Positions 52,871-62,504 of a stretch of DNA of 64,000 nucleotides are shown here, in pieces. Position 1 is the first letter of the stretch, and every line of letters starts with the position of its first letter. Where the stretch lies: NCBI GenBank assembly GCA_002298145.1, contig DBMP01000022.1:1-64000 (forward strand), in the 5' to 3' direction. Position numbers and translations under genes: made by a program. Under the pieces are notes generated by a model. It saw nothing but the letters and a program-made list of their open reading frames with translations, was not told the origin of the DNA and did not search any database. Source of the stretch: Spartobacteria bacterium UBA695 (GTDB lineage Bacteria > Verrucomicrobiota > Verrucomicrobiia > Chthoniobacterales > Chthoniobacteraceae).

Positions 52871-55395
52871 GATACTTGCGCCTCCTCCATGCCGCGTTTG
52901 CGAATGAGCCCTTTGCGTTCGAGTTTCTGGAACTGGAACGTCAGCCCCAGGCCGATGAAGCCGAGGACGAACATGCAGATGTAGCCCGCCATGTAGTCGT
53001 ACTTCATCGGCGCGTAAGCCGTGCGCACAAAGGGCCGGGCGACGGTGATCTGCTTGGCTGCTCCGGCAGTGACCACGCGGTCGTAGAAGGCCCTCACCTG
53101 CGGCGCCAGCGCCGGGGCTTCACCTGCAAGGAGGTCTCGCAAGCGGTTGGCGATGGGATCATCCAGGTTTTGCGCACTCGGGGCTTGGGCCGCATTGGGC
53201 TTCATGAGTGCGATGACGGAAATGGTCTTGGAGCCGTCCGGGCCGGGGTAGACCCGCACGTGATCGGTCTCCTCGGGGAGCCGCAGAACGCGCGCGATGG
53301 CCGAGAGCCGCCGCTCGGGACGCGGCGCGGCGTCGAACCACCGCAGAACGCCGTTGGCCACCTTCATGATGGGCGAAACACGGCGGTCGAGCGGTTCCTC
53401 GATTACCATCAAATCCATGGCGAGCGCCCGTTCGTGGCGCAGCGCGGTGGGCGCGGCGTCAGCGGGAAAAAGGGCGCGTTTCGCGGCGAGCCGCCGGAGC
53501 GTGGCCAGGACGTCTCGGGCGAGCTGCGGATCGTCGGAACCCGCGTTGACGAGCAAGCTGACGGCGAGGCCGTAGCCTTCCTCACGCTTGATCGGGCGCA
53601 GGTCGATGACGTCGCCCCGCTCCTCACGCAGTTCGGTGAGGAGTTTTTCGAGATACGCCCCCTGGGGCCGCTCGGTGACGGGGAATTCGGCCACCAGTGC
53701 ATCGGTAAATTTCGCCCCGAGGATCTGGCCGCCGTCGGAGAGGATGCGCTCGCCGAAGAGTTGGGCCGCCTGGGCTTGTAGCCCCTGGGCACGGGTGGCC
53801 AGCTCTTCATTGACGCGCTGGATTTCCCCCGCGAGCGACTCGATGCGGGTCTTGTGTCCGTCGGCTTCCTGGCGCTTAGCCTCGGCGACGGCGGAGTCGG
53901 CGGAAGGCGCACTGGCCAGCGAATTGCGCAGCACGTTTTCCTTCACGCCGATCGCGGCGATTTCCTTGTTGATCCGCTCCTTGCTGGCCGCCAGCTCCTC
54001 GCTGCTCTTATCGCGCAGGCGGATTTCCCAGCAATGCCCGGCGGGAAGATCGACGCCGTTGGCCATCCAGGATTTAACGTGCAGATTGTCGGCGGAAATG
54101 GCCGCCCCGGTTTGCGGATCGGTCCACGCGTGGGAGGCCACCAGCGAGCGCACCTCGGCTTGCGCCGCTTCGTCTTTCAGTACCACGCAGGCCATCTCAC
54201 CCGCCGGGGGCTGAAACATCAGCGCGTAGCCCCAGACGAATAGGCCGATACCATTGAGGGTGATCAGATAGGTGATCTTGCCAAGCATCCCCGCGCCCGC
54301 CGCGTAGGTGCCCATTTTGTTGCGCGTCACGTAGTCGTAGACCAGCGGCGTGTAGATCATGCCGGTGAGGATGCCGACGATGGAAAGCGTTTCGCCAAAA
54401 ACCACCAGCTCCACCAGCGAGGGCCGGTGATCGGGCAGGATGTAGTTGATATAGCCGAAGTAGGCCGCCTTGATAAAGAGCGCGATGCAGATGAGCACTT
54501 GGTAGGCGCGCATCCGGTTGAGCTTGTCGGCGATCATCGCGAGGAACACGATCACGAACATGTTGATGAGCCCGCCGATGACCACGTTGACGCCCATCTC
54601 CTGCTTGGTGTAGTTCCACTGGTCGGTGTAGAGCAGATTGCCGAGCGAGCCGAGGCTGGAGTTGAGCATCGTCACGCTGAAGACAAGCAGAAACACGGGC
54701 CACAAATCGCGGTCGAAAATGCCGGAGAAAAAGTTGCGGATATTCAGGCGCTCGCCCCGGAGGCGGCTCTTCTGGTCCATTTCCTTAATGCCCAGCGAGA
54801 CGCAGATAAACAGCGCCGCGACAATGAGCGCCGCGCTCCAGTAGATCGCCTTTTCGCCGGAAATCGGCAGGCCCGCCATGTAGCGCACATCATCAAAGCG
54901 CCCGAGCGCGAAGAAGAAAAAGACCATCGTCGTCAGGTTGCCCAGCCACTGGTTCATGCCCGTGCCCCGGCCCCGCTGCGAGGGCGGCACGACCTCCTGG
55001 CAAAGCGGGTCCATCGGGCCCGTGGGGCCGCAGATGTCGTTGAAAAGATGGTAGAGGAAATAGACCGCCAGCAGGCCCCAGAAATTCGGCATCAGCGGCA
55101 TGAGCGCCAGCGCCGTGGCCGTGCCGACCCACGCCCCGAGCACGAAGGGCTTTCGCCGCCCGAAGCGCGTCCAAATGCGGTCGGAGGTGAAGTTGACCAC
55201 CGGCACGACGAGGATCGAGATGAACCCCGGCAGGCTGATGATGAACGTCAACCCCGCCGGGTTCTCCACAAACTTCTTGAGCGAAAACAAGAACGCCACG
55301 CTCATCGTCTGGTTGTTGAAAGCGTAGGAGATCCACGGCAAGACGGTGAAGAAGATCCAGCGGAACGGGACCTCTTTCTTACAAGTGATGATCAT
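52867..55395 (-). CDS. MFS sugar transporter with about 400-residue insertion
   Basis: The 842-residue protein starts like the GPH/SUC-type sugar:cation symporters (WISYAFNNQTMSVAFLF, then SDRIWTRFGRRKPF, motif A near residue 67). Eleven membrane segments end near residue 410, where normal members would be close to their last helix. A soluble stretch of about 390 residues follows with a coiled-coil-like helix (ERINKEIAAIGVKENVL and on, near 470-550), and a last membrane helix near 798-818. The ATG at 55395 (MIITCKKEVPFRW) is preferred to 55494. The insertion is unlike a usual loop. It probably imports mannose-containing oligosaccharides, by context with GH38 and GH130. Confidence 0.85.
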   Translation of the reverse strand: MIITCKKEVPFRWIFFTVLPWISYAFNNQTMSVAFLFSLKKFVENPAGLTFIISLPGFISILVVPVVNFTSDRIWTRFGRRKPFVLGAWVGTATALALMPLMPNFWGLLAVYFLYHLFNDICGPTGPMDPLCQEVVPPSQRGRGTGMNQWLGNLTTMVFFFFALGRFDDVRYMAGLPISGEKAIYWSAALIVAALFICVSLGIKEMDQKSRLRGERLNIRNFFSGIFDRDLWPVFLLVFSVTMLNSSLGSLGNLLYTDQWNYTKQEMGVNVVIGGLINMFVIVFLAMIADKLNRMRAYQVLICIALFIKAAYFGYINYILPDHRPSLVELVVFGETLSIVGILTGMIYTPLVYDYVTRNKMGTYAAGAGMLGKITYLITLNGIGLFVWGYALMFQPPAGEMACVVLKDEAAQAEVRSLVASHAWTDPQTGAAISADNLHVKSWMANGVDLPAGHCWEIRLRDKSSEELAASKERINKEIAAIGVKENVLRNSLASAPSADSAVAEAKRQEADGHKTRIESLAGEIQRVNEELATRAQGLQAQAAQLFGERILSDGGQILGAKFTDALVAEFPVTERPQGAYLEKLLTELREERGDVIDLRPIKREEGYGLAVSLLVNAGSDDPQLARDVLATLRRLAAKRALFPADAAPTALRHERALAMDLMVIEEPLDRRVSPIMKVANGVLRWFDAAPRPERRLSAIARVLRLPEETDHVRVYPGPDGSKTISVIALMKPNAAQAPSAQNLDDPIANRLRDLLAGEAPALAPQVRAFYDRVVTAGAAKQITVARPFVRTAYAPMKYDYMAGYICMFVLGFIGLGLTFQFQKLERKGLIRKRGMEEAQVS

Positions 55396-55411
55396 GACGA
55401 GCGGAGGCGGG

Positions 55412-58069
55412 TCACGCGGAGGCGAGTAGGGTAAGGATCTGGCGCGGCTGAACGGTGGCGGTGGGTTCGCTGACGGGTTCCGGGTTTTCGCCACGGAAAT
55501 TCACGACGCTCCAGGCCCTTGCTCCCGAGAGCTGGACAGTCTGCGGCTCGTCCGAGGGATTGAAGACGCGCAACGTCCATTGATCCGGCGCGGAAAGCTG
55601 GCAGGCCGTGAGCACCACGGGGCCTTCGGCGCGCGGACGCAAGGCGCTCTTGGTGGTGATGGGCGCGAGGTGGCGCAGGTCGGGCAGCTCGGTCGTGACG
55701 GTGCGAACCGGAGCCGCGATGGCCTGGGCGAGCTGGAAAAGATCGGTCGCGGGAACCTCCCCCGAGAAGGGTTTCAGCGCGAGGCGGAAGCGGTGCGTCC
55801 CCTGGATCTGGCCGCCGTCGTTGCCATCGGTGAAAACAGCGCGGCGGAAGGAGCGCAGCAGCGTGACGCAGAGCGGGCGGTCCGGCTGGTCGAGCACAGC
55901 GCTTTCGTATTGCCCGGGAGCCAGAAGAGCCAAACCTTGGGTATGATCCGATAGGGCGACCCAGTTTTGCTGCGGCGTCATTTCGACCTGGATTTCCCGC
56001 TGCGTGTGCGTATCGCCAAGCGCGATGGGGCGCTCCACGGCGTCAAAAGGCGTATCGGCCCAGAACGTGTCAGCGGCAGCGAGGCCGGTTGGGCAGAGGA
56101 GGCGCAAGCGGTGATCCCGCACGGTGTTGGCAACGGTCGTCTCCACCTCGGCGTGGTCCGCCCCCTTGCGCAGCGTCACGACGTGCTCGACGACTAGCGG
56201 CGCGTAACTGCTGCCGCGAACGTTGGCGTGAAAATCGAACTCTGCCGGGACCTGCCATTCCACGCGGATCTGCAAGCGTGCCAGCAGCGGTCCGTTCTCG
56301 ATGACGCCAAAGCTGACGTTGCCGCCGGTCGAGAGGCAGGGCCGATCCTGGAGAGCGATACCGTGGAACCAGCCGTCGCCGATATCCGCCGTGTCCTCCA
56401 TGGCGAGCAGGCCCGGGTAGGCGCGGCCCGTGGCGAGGTCGGTGATCGTCAGCGTGCCGTCGGGTTGCGCGCTGACTACCAGGCGTTTGTTGCGCAGCGT
56501 GGCGCGGCCGATCCCGATGCGGCTTTGGCTGGCGTTGCGCGTGGGACCCTCTGCGCGCTTGAGGATGAAGTGGCGGACTTCGCCGGGCGTGACGATGGTC
56601 TCCAGCGCGAGGCGGATGCCCTGGCGGTCCTCGGCGCACGGGAAGTGCATCGGTGGCATGCGGAGATGCGCGCTGGAGGGCGTCACTTGCAGCAGCTGGT
56701 AGGCGACGTCGCGGCCCTCGGTGTCGACGATGCGCAGGGAAGGCTTGGTTTCGAAGCCGAAGAATTCGCTGAATTGCGGCCAGTCTTTTGGCAGCCGGAC
56801 TTGCGCCTCCGGGGCGCTCTGCGGCAGGCCTGCGGCGGGCGCGAAGAGGCTCAGGCCGATCTCTCCCGGCGAGAGCTGGTCGTGCAGCGCGGCGGCGGCG
56901 ACAGCGTTGAGCGCGGCGTCGAGATGGAATTCGGCGATCTGGCGGCTTTGCTCGAAGCGGTAGGGCATCGCATCATGAGTCGCGTCCGGGCTGCACCCGC
57001 AGATGCTGTCGTGCGGATGATTTTTAAGCAAATACTCCCAGGCCAGCTCTAGCGCGCGGAACGGGTACTCGGCCCCGAGGGTTTGCCGGGCTGTGGCGCA
57101 CCACGGTTCAGCCCAAAGCGTGAGGAGCGTCTCGCTCGCATGGTTGGCCTGCTTGAGCGGGATGCGGCTGCTGCCGACGCCGGGGATGAGCCAGCCGAAG
57201 GTCTCCATCGTAGCCGTGCGGCGCTGTTCGCCCCGGATGACGGGCGTTTCCAGCTTCTCCAGGCGCAGCGCGGCGAGGTAAGCGTCCAGCGTGGAGACCT
57301 TGAAAACTTCGCGCCCCGCTTGTTGGTTGAGCCGCTCCAGCAGTTCGACGATCACCGGGTTAAACTCCATGTGATCCGCGCCGTCGAACATCAGCAAATC
57401 GTTCGCGGTGCTGCTCCCGGCGAGCTTTTCAAAATGCTTGAGCGCGTTGCAGACCATCTCTTCCATGGTCGGGATCTCGTCGGCTTTGTTGGCCTTGCGA
57501 ACGTCGAAGGCGAAATCGGTGTAGCCGTTTTCCGGGAAGCGGTGGGCCAGGATTTGCGTGCCGTCGGCCCCTTCCCAGCGCAGCGGGCTCTTGATGGACG
57601 GGTCCACGCCGCGCCAGAGGATGGCATTGTCGATGCCGAGCTGCGCTAGGATCTGCGGCATCTGGCTGTTGTGGCCGAAAATGTCGCACAGCCAGCCGAC
57701 TTTGGCGGTTTGGCCAAAGGCTTCCGCGCGCTGCATCCCGAGCTGGAAGTTGCGAATGATCGACTCCCCGCTCACCAGAAAAACGTCTGGCAGATCGTAC
57801 CACGGGCCCACTTTGAAGCGGCCCTCCGCGATGAGGCGGCGGATGAGCGCTTCCTTTTCAGGGCGGATTTGCAGGTAATCCTCCACCGGGATGAACTGGC
57901 CATCCATCTGGTAGGCAGCGAGGCGGCCGCTTTCGAGCTCGTCGAAAATCCGGTCGAGCATGGCGACGAGTTTTCCCCGGAATTTCTGGAACGGCAAATA
58001 CCATTCGCGGTCCCAGTGAGAACTAAAGACGACGTGAACGGTTCCAGAGAAGGTGGCTAGGTTTGGCAT
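55412..58069 (-). CDS. GH38 alpha-mannosidase
   Basis: The 885-residue enzyme hydrolyses alpha-mannosidic bonds by a retaining mechanism with zinc. The N-terminal metal motif HWDREWY lies near residue 17, the nucleophile Asp and partner in WLCDIFGHNSQMPQIL near 128, and HPHDSICGCS near 352 carries a further zinc ligand. C-terminal beta-sandwich domains follow. No signal peptide is seen, so it acts in the cytoplasm on imported oligosaccharides. It is the first gene of the leftward operon GH38, MFS, DUF3592-like, GH130, FAD oxidoreductase; MFS follows after 16 nt. Confidence 0.92.
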   Translation of the reverse strand: MPNLATFSGTVHVVFSSHWDREWYLPFQKFRGKLVAMLDRIFDELESGRLAAYQMDGQFIPVEDYLQIRPEKEALIRRLIAEGRFKVGPWYDLPDVFLVSGESIIRNFQLGMQRAEAFGQTAKVGWLCDIFGHNSQMPQILAQLGIDNAILWRGVDPSIKSPLRWEGADGTQILAHRFPENGYTDFAFDVRKANKADEIPTMEEMVCNALKHFEKLAGSSTANDLLMFDGADHMEFNPVIVELLERLNQQAGREVFKVSTLDAYLAALRLEKLETPVIRGEQRRTATMETFGWLIPGVGSSRIPLKQANHASETLLTLWAEPWCATARQTLGAEYPFRALELAWEYLLKNHPHDSICGCSPDATHDAMPYRFEQSRQIAEFHLDAALNAVAAAALHDQLSPGEIGLSLFAPAAGLPQSAPEAQVRLPKDWPQFSEFFGFETKPSLRIVDTEGRDVAYQLLQVTPSSAHLRMPPMHFPCAEDRQGIRLALETIVTPGEVRHFILKRAEGPTRNASQSRIGIGRATLRNKRLVVSAQPDGTLTITDLATGRAYPGLLAMEDTADIGDGWFHGIALQDRPCLSTGGNVSFGVIENGPLLARLQIRVEWQVPAEFDFHANVRGSSYAPLVVEHVVTLRKGADHAEVETTVANTVRDHRLRLLCPTGLAAADTFWADTPFDAVERPIALGDTHTQREIQVEMTPQQNWVALSDHTQGLALLAPGQYESAVLDQPDRPLCVTLLRSFRRAVFTDGNDGGQIQGTHRFRLALKPFSGEVPATDLFQLAQAIAAPVRTVTTELPDLRHLAPITTKSALRPRAEGPVVLTACQLSAPDQWTLRVFNPSDEPQTVQLSGARAWSVVNFRGENPEPVSEPTATVQPRQILTLLASA

Positions 58070-58136
58070 GGGCGCAAAAAAGGTTTTTGCCGGGGTAAGC
58101 AGGATGTTGACTACGGGTTGAGGGCAGGGGAAAAGG

Positions 58137-58805
58137 TTACGGAGCCGAGAGGTGGGGGGTGGTTTTCTCGATGTGATTGAGCATCGCTTTGCCTGCGGCG
58201 GCGAATTCGGCGGGCATCGTCAGCGTGGCCGGGGGCGCGGGCGAAATGGTGTAGCGGCGGATCTCGTTGAGGAACCGATAGCCCACCGGGAGCCGTTTCT
58301 CGGCGTCGATGAACGCCACGGCCATTCCGAGGGAACCGTGGAACTCGGTGAAGCGTTCTTCCTGGAAGACCAGGCACTTCCGGTCGCCCTCGGTGCGGAC
58401 GCCGACGAAGTTTTTGGCCGAGACCCAGTCGAGTTCCGGGAAGTCGGGCACGGCGTCTCCGGCCACGACGCGGGTGAGCAGCCGGGGCTGGTTGGAGCGG
58501 CTTTCCACTTCCATGTAGCCGGTTCTCCAGACGTCGCCTTTGAGGCCGCTTTCGTAGACTTTTTCCACATGCCGGAGGACGGCGGATTTGGTGATGACGA
58601 CGCGCTTGGGGCGGAGCGGTTCGTTGGGAGCCGCTGGGGAGGTGTAGCTAAAGTCGATGCTCCACTGGGCGAGCTCGGGCAGGGCGCGAACGCACGCGGG
58701 GCCCTCCGCGAGGAGTTGCTGATCTTCGGGGCTAACCGCCTGTGCTGGCGCGGCGAGCGCGGTCAGCGTCCATGCGGCGAGGATGAGCCAGAGCTTCATT
58801 TTCAT
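58137..58805 (-). CDS. secreted protein of unknown function, coupled to the Verru_Chthon cassette
   Basis: The 222-residue protein has a signal peptide (MKMKLWLILAAWTLTALAAPAQA) and a soluble part with a mainly beta pattern (WRTGYMEVESRSNQPRLLTRVV, KCLVFQEERF). I do not recognise a family with confidence; it is broadly like lipoprotein-carrier folds. Its ATG overlaps the stop of cassette protein A by 4 nt (58802-58805), so it is translated with that operon. A role in the same surface machinery is inference. Confidence 0.75.
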   Translation of the reverse strand: MKMKLWLILAAWTLTALAAPAQAVSPEDQQLLAEGPACVRALPELAQWSIDFSYTSPAAPNEPLRPKRVVITKSAVLRHVEKVYESGLKGDVWRTGYMEVESRSNQPRLLTRVVAGDAVPDFPELDWVSAKNFVGVRTEGDRKCLVFQEERFTEFHGSLGMAVAFIDAEKRLPVGYRFLNEIRRYTISPAPPATLTMPAEFAAAGKAMLNHIEKTTPHLSAP

Positions 58806-61800
58806 TTCACGACTTCCAATTGACTGTCCAGGACGGTTCCGGTGAAGCGGTCGATGGCGACGTGCAGCCAGTAGCGTTTTTCGCCGTCGACCACGAAATT
58901 GGAAAGGTTCGAGCTGTTCGCCGGGAAGCGGCCGCTCTGCGCCACGACGTCCACCAGCAGGTTCCACGTGCGCGTGTTTCCGGCGTCGGCCAGGGCGCGG
59001 ATGACCGCTTCGCGCTGCCTCGGGATGAGCGAGATGGGGAGGTTGGCGGATTGACCAGTCACACTGGATACCGTCCCGATGTCGTAGGAGAAGCCGGTAT
59101 GGTAGTTATCGGGATTTGGGCCGCCGGTGGTCGCGGTCGGGTCGGTGCCGGTGAGGGCGGTCTTGGCTGCGGCCGGGCTGGCGCCGGAGTAGACCCAGCG
59201 GCCAACGAGATCCGCGCGGTTGATTAGCGGGGTGCTGTTGGTGGTGCGGTTGACGAGCTTGGCCGCCAGCTCTGCGGCGACGGGGCCGCTCAGGAGCGGA
59301 TTGGAGGCGTCGTCTTTGTCCCGCAGGGCGTTGGCGATGAGCGCCTGAAGCACGGGGGCCTGGCGCGTATTGAGGTTGACCCGGCCCGCCACGAGGGCGC
59401 TGGACTCGGTGTTTTCGTTGATGCAGAAAACGTCGAGCAGCGCGGAGTCGCCGCTTTCGGGGAAGGAGAAATTCAGGTTCGCCCACGGCGTGTCGCGGAA
59501 GACGTAGCCAAGCTCCGCCACGGAGCGGAAGGGCCTGTGCAGCAGCGTGGGGCGGCTGGTGTAGTTGCCCGCCTCCATGGGCAGGCCCGTGCCGGTGAGC
59601 TGTGCGGTGGCGGCGGTGCCCCCGTTGGTGGTATCGGTAACGTATCCGCTCATACCGCGCCGGACCACGCCGTCGGGGTCCCGCACGTAGCGGTAGGAGC
59701 TGCCGTCGAGCTGGTAGGTTTGGCGGACGCTGTTCTCCTGCACGTAGGGGAGCTGCATGCCGCGGCCTTGTTTCCCGTAGGAACCGTATAGGTACCAGCC
59801 AATGTCGCGTGCGCGGCCGAGGTGGGCTCCTGTTAGCGTGACGGAGCTGGAGGTGGTGCTGTTATAGCGCATGGGCGACCAGGTATTATTGGCGCTGTCC
59901 ACCACCGCCCGCGAATAGGCGTACTGATAATACTGGGCGACCCAGCGCGATGTCCGGGGATCAGTCCGGGTGGCGCTAAAATATTCGGCGTTGCTCCCGG
60001 TCACCTTGGACTGGTAGTCGGTATAGCTGGCGATCCATTTAACGCTCGTGCCAGCCGCGCCTTGTTGGTATTCGAATACCTGATCATCATAAGTAATCCA
60101 GCTGTTGCTGGCATCTTTGTAGTCGAGGTAAATGTGGATGGACGAAGCGTAGTTGGACGAATCCGTGGAGATGCAGATCTTCTCAAGGACATCCGTGCGC
60201 GGCAGCGTGCCCGTGTTGTTCCCCGATGCGACGGTGGCATAGTAAGTCCAAGGTGTGGTGGCCAGGAGAATGCCGGTGTCTGCCGTTTTGGTGTTGATGT
60301 CGTTAAAGACGGTATTGGCGAAGTCCGACGAGTCCAGGCGGGCGGCGGCTGGCTTGGAGGTGACGCCAAGCAGCGTCGGTTCCCTGAAATCCCAGTACCC
60401 GGCGGCGCTGCCGGAGTTGAAAACGAGCGGTCGCGGGTTCGCGCCGCCCGAGGAAGCCGAGAGGAAATTGCTCCCGTTTAACGAGACCGTCCCCGAGATG
60501 TCGAGGGTATCGTAGTTGGTCTTTTTGTCCGTGCCCGTGTAGGCGTAGAAGGCGGAAAGCGTGATGATCGGAGATGTGGTCGCCGTGGAGGAGGGGTCCG
60601 GCTCAACGCGAACGCGGAAGGTGGTGGGAGAGGATTCGGTGACGCCGCGCGGTGCGTGCGGGTTCCACAGTTCGGGCTGCATCCAAATGGCCGCCATGGT
60701 GCCGCTGGTGCCGAGGTATTGCGTTACCCAGTTGCGGAAGCCGTAGAAGTAGGGGAGGTCCTGGACGCCGCGGACTTCGTTCTTGGGGACGGTCGTGTCC
60801 CCGGAGTACTGAATGCGCGTTGGGTAATTATCGCTCTTGGCCTGGTCGATAATGTTCGCGCCGATTTGCAGAAGCTGGAGCTGGGTCAGCGTGTCCTTGG
60901 CTTGTTGCAGGTAGCCGGAGGTGCCGGGCGTGAGAAAGCTGGAGGCGTTGACGTTGCTGTAGTCGTAGGCCGAGCCTTTCCCGAGGCTGCCGACGTTGAT
61001 CGCGGCCTTGAGCAGTTCGAAGAAATCGGGCTCGCGGCCGGGGCTCAGCGCTGCCACGTCGGAGAGGCGCAGGATGCCGGTGCTGTTGCCGTGGTCGTAC
61101 ATCCAGGGCTTGGTGGCGTCGGAGCGGTAGAGGCCGAAGTTGCGGTAGATCGCGTCGCTCTGGCTCTTGGAGGCCGTGGCGGACGAGGTCAAGAGCGAGA
61201 GGCGCGAGAGCGGGAAGCGTTTGGCAAGGAGCGGATCGCCCACCTTGGCTGTCGTTCCATCGGGCCGGGTGAAGCTGGTTCCCACGCGCACGTTGAGCAA
61301 CGGCGGGTTGATGTCCATGGCGGAATCGCTGTTGCGGTCGGCTCCGTAGGCGTCGTTGCCGGTGCCGAAGACGTTGATGTTGTTGTTGGCCGAGGCTTGG
61401 ACTTGGGGCCGGTTGGGGTTGGGGTAATAGGAGGGCGCTTCGAGATCGCGCGAGAAGGTGCCCAGGTACTGGTAGACGTTCTGGCTCAGGCCGATGCCCC
61501 GGCCCAGCGCGATGAGCTGCTGGCGGGTCAGCATGGCTTGGTCGGAGCGGTTGTTGTAGGTGCTCCCGGAGATGGTGATGAAGCCGTTGGTGTTGCCGGT
61601 GACGTAGCTCAGGTAGCGGCTGGCCGCGTTGGCGTCGATGGTGAAGCTGGGGTAGACGCCGGTGGGCTGGACGGTGGCGTAGTTGCGCCAGCCGACGAGC
61701 TGATCGACGACGCTCTGCGCGAGGGTGCCGGCTTCCGTGGGGAGCTGGGTCAGGTCGGCCAGGGCTGCGGAGCCTTTCCGCCCGAGGTCCGCTGCGCTTC

Positions 61801-62497
61801 CCGTCGCGGGGCAACCAGCGACGTTGATATCCAGGAGCCCGCCTTCGTCGTAAATGGCGTAGGCGTAGCGGCCCACGACGAAGTCCGAGTTGGTGGCCTC
61901 GGGGTTGGAAATCGTGGTGCCGGGGGTGGTGAGGACGACGCGCCCGTTGCGGTTTACAAAGACCCAGTCCGGCGCGGTGTAGGCGTCAATGGGGGTGGTG
62001 TCGATGGCGGTGCTGGTGCCGTTGAGCCGGGGAATGAGGTAGTGCGCATTCCAGCGGGCGGGGCTCACAGAGCGGCCGTTGGCGGAAACGTCACTCGCGG
62101 AGTTCACCGCCGAGGCGCTGCTGGAAACGCTCAGCCCATCGGAGCGCAGGCTTTGCCGGATGAGGTTCGCAATGCCGGTGCTCGTTCCCGTGCGGGCGGG
62201 CATCATGGCGGAGGCGCTCTTGGGGGTGTAGAGGGTGACGGTGTTAGTGCCGGAGCCGACGGTCGTGGCGCTGGAGGTGAGGATGATTTCCTGTTTGAGA
62301 TCGGAGACGACGAGCCCCAGGGCGGAACGCGCCAGGAGATCGGCCTTGAGCGTCCCTGCGTCGCTGTTGGCCACGGTGCGTTCGTTGCTAACGCGCGAGA
62401 AGAACGCCATCACCATCCCCGCCAGCAGGACGATGACCGCCAGGACGATGACGATGGCCACGCCCCGCTTCGATGCTGTTGGAATGCGCGCGTTCAT
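58802..62497 (-). CDS. Verru_Chthon cassette protein A
   Basis: The 1231-residue protein has a short basic start, then one membrane segment GVAIVIVLAVIVLLAGMVMAFF near residues 12-33 and a long Ser/Thr/Asn/Tyr-rich exterior part. This is the layout of the A protein of the Verru_Chthon cassette, a set of pilin-like proteins described from Verrucomicrobium and Chthoniobacter. The start resembles PilX-like minor pilins of type II/IV systems (AIVIVLAVIVLLAGMV...SNERTVANSDAGTLKADLLARSALG). The role is unknown; a surface or pseudopilus component is the likely guess. It follows cassette protein C by 7 nt. Confidence 0.85.
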   Translation of the reverse strand: MNARIPTASKRGVAIVIVLAVIVLLAGMVMAFFSRVSNERTVANSDAGTLKADLLARSALGLVVSDLKQEIILTSSATTVGSGTNTVTLYTPKSASAMMPARTGTSTGIANLIRQSLRSDGLSVSSSASAVNSASDVSANGRSVSPARWNAHYLIPRLNGTSTAIDTTPIDAYTAPDWVFVNRNGRVVLTTPGTTISNPEATNSDFVVGRYAYAIYDEGGLLDINVAGCPATGSAADLGRKGSAALADLTQLPTEAGTLAQSVVDQLVGWRNYATVQPTGVYPSFTIDANAASRYLSYVTGNTNGFITISGSTYNNRSDQAMLTRQQLIALGRGIGLSQNVYQYLGTFSRDLEAPSYYPNPNRPQVQASANNNINVFGTGNDAYGADRNSDSAMDINPPLLNVRVGTSFTRPDGTTAKVGDPLLAKRFPLSRLSLLTSSATASKSQSDAIYRNFGLYRSDATKPWMYDHGNSTGILRLSDVAALSPGREPDFFELLKAAINVGSLGKGSAYDYSNVNASSFLTPGTSGYLQQAKDTLTQLQLLQIGANIIDQAKSDNYPTRIQYSGDTTVPKNEVRGVQDLPYFYGFRNWVTQYLGTSGTMAAIWMQPELWNPHAPRGVTESSPTTFRVRVEPDPSSTATTSPIITLSAFYAYTGTDKKTNYDTLDISGTVSLNGSNFLSASSGGANPRPLVFNSGSAAGYWDFREPTLLGVTSKPAAARLDSSDFANTVFNDINTKTADTGILLATTPWTYYATVASGNNTGTLPRTDVLEKICISTDSSNYASSIHIYLDYKDASNSWITYDDQVFEYQQGAAGTSVKWIASYTDYQSKVTGSNAEYFSATRTDPRTSRWVAQYYQYAYSRAVVDSANNTWSPMRYNSTTSSSVTLTGAHLGRARDIGWYLYGSYGKQGRGMQLPYVQENSVRQTYQLDGSSYRYVRDPDGVVRRGMSGYVTDTTNGGTAATAQLTGTGLPMEAGNYTSRPTLLHRPFRSVAELGYVFRDTPWANLNFSFPESGDSALLDVFCINENTESSALVAGRVNLNTRQAPVLQALIANALRDKDDASNPLLSGPVAAELAAKLVNRTTNSTPLINRADLVGRWVYSGASPAAAKTALTGTDPTATTGGPNPDNYHTGFSYDIGTVSSVTGQSANLPISLIPRQREAVIRALADAGNTRTWNLLVDVVAQSGRFPANSSNLSNFVVDGEKRYWLHVAIDRFTGTVLDSQLEVVK

Positions 62498-62504
62498 GGG
62501 GTGC

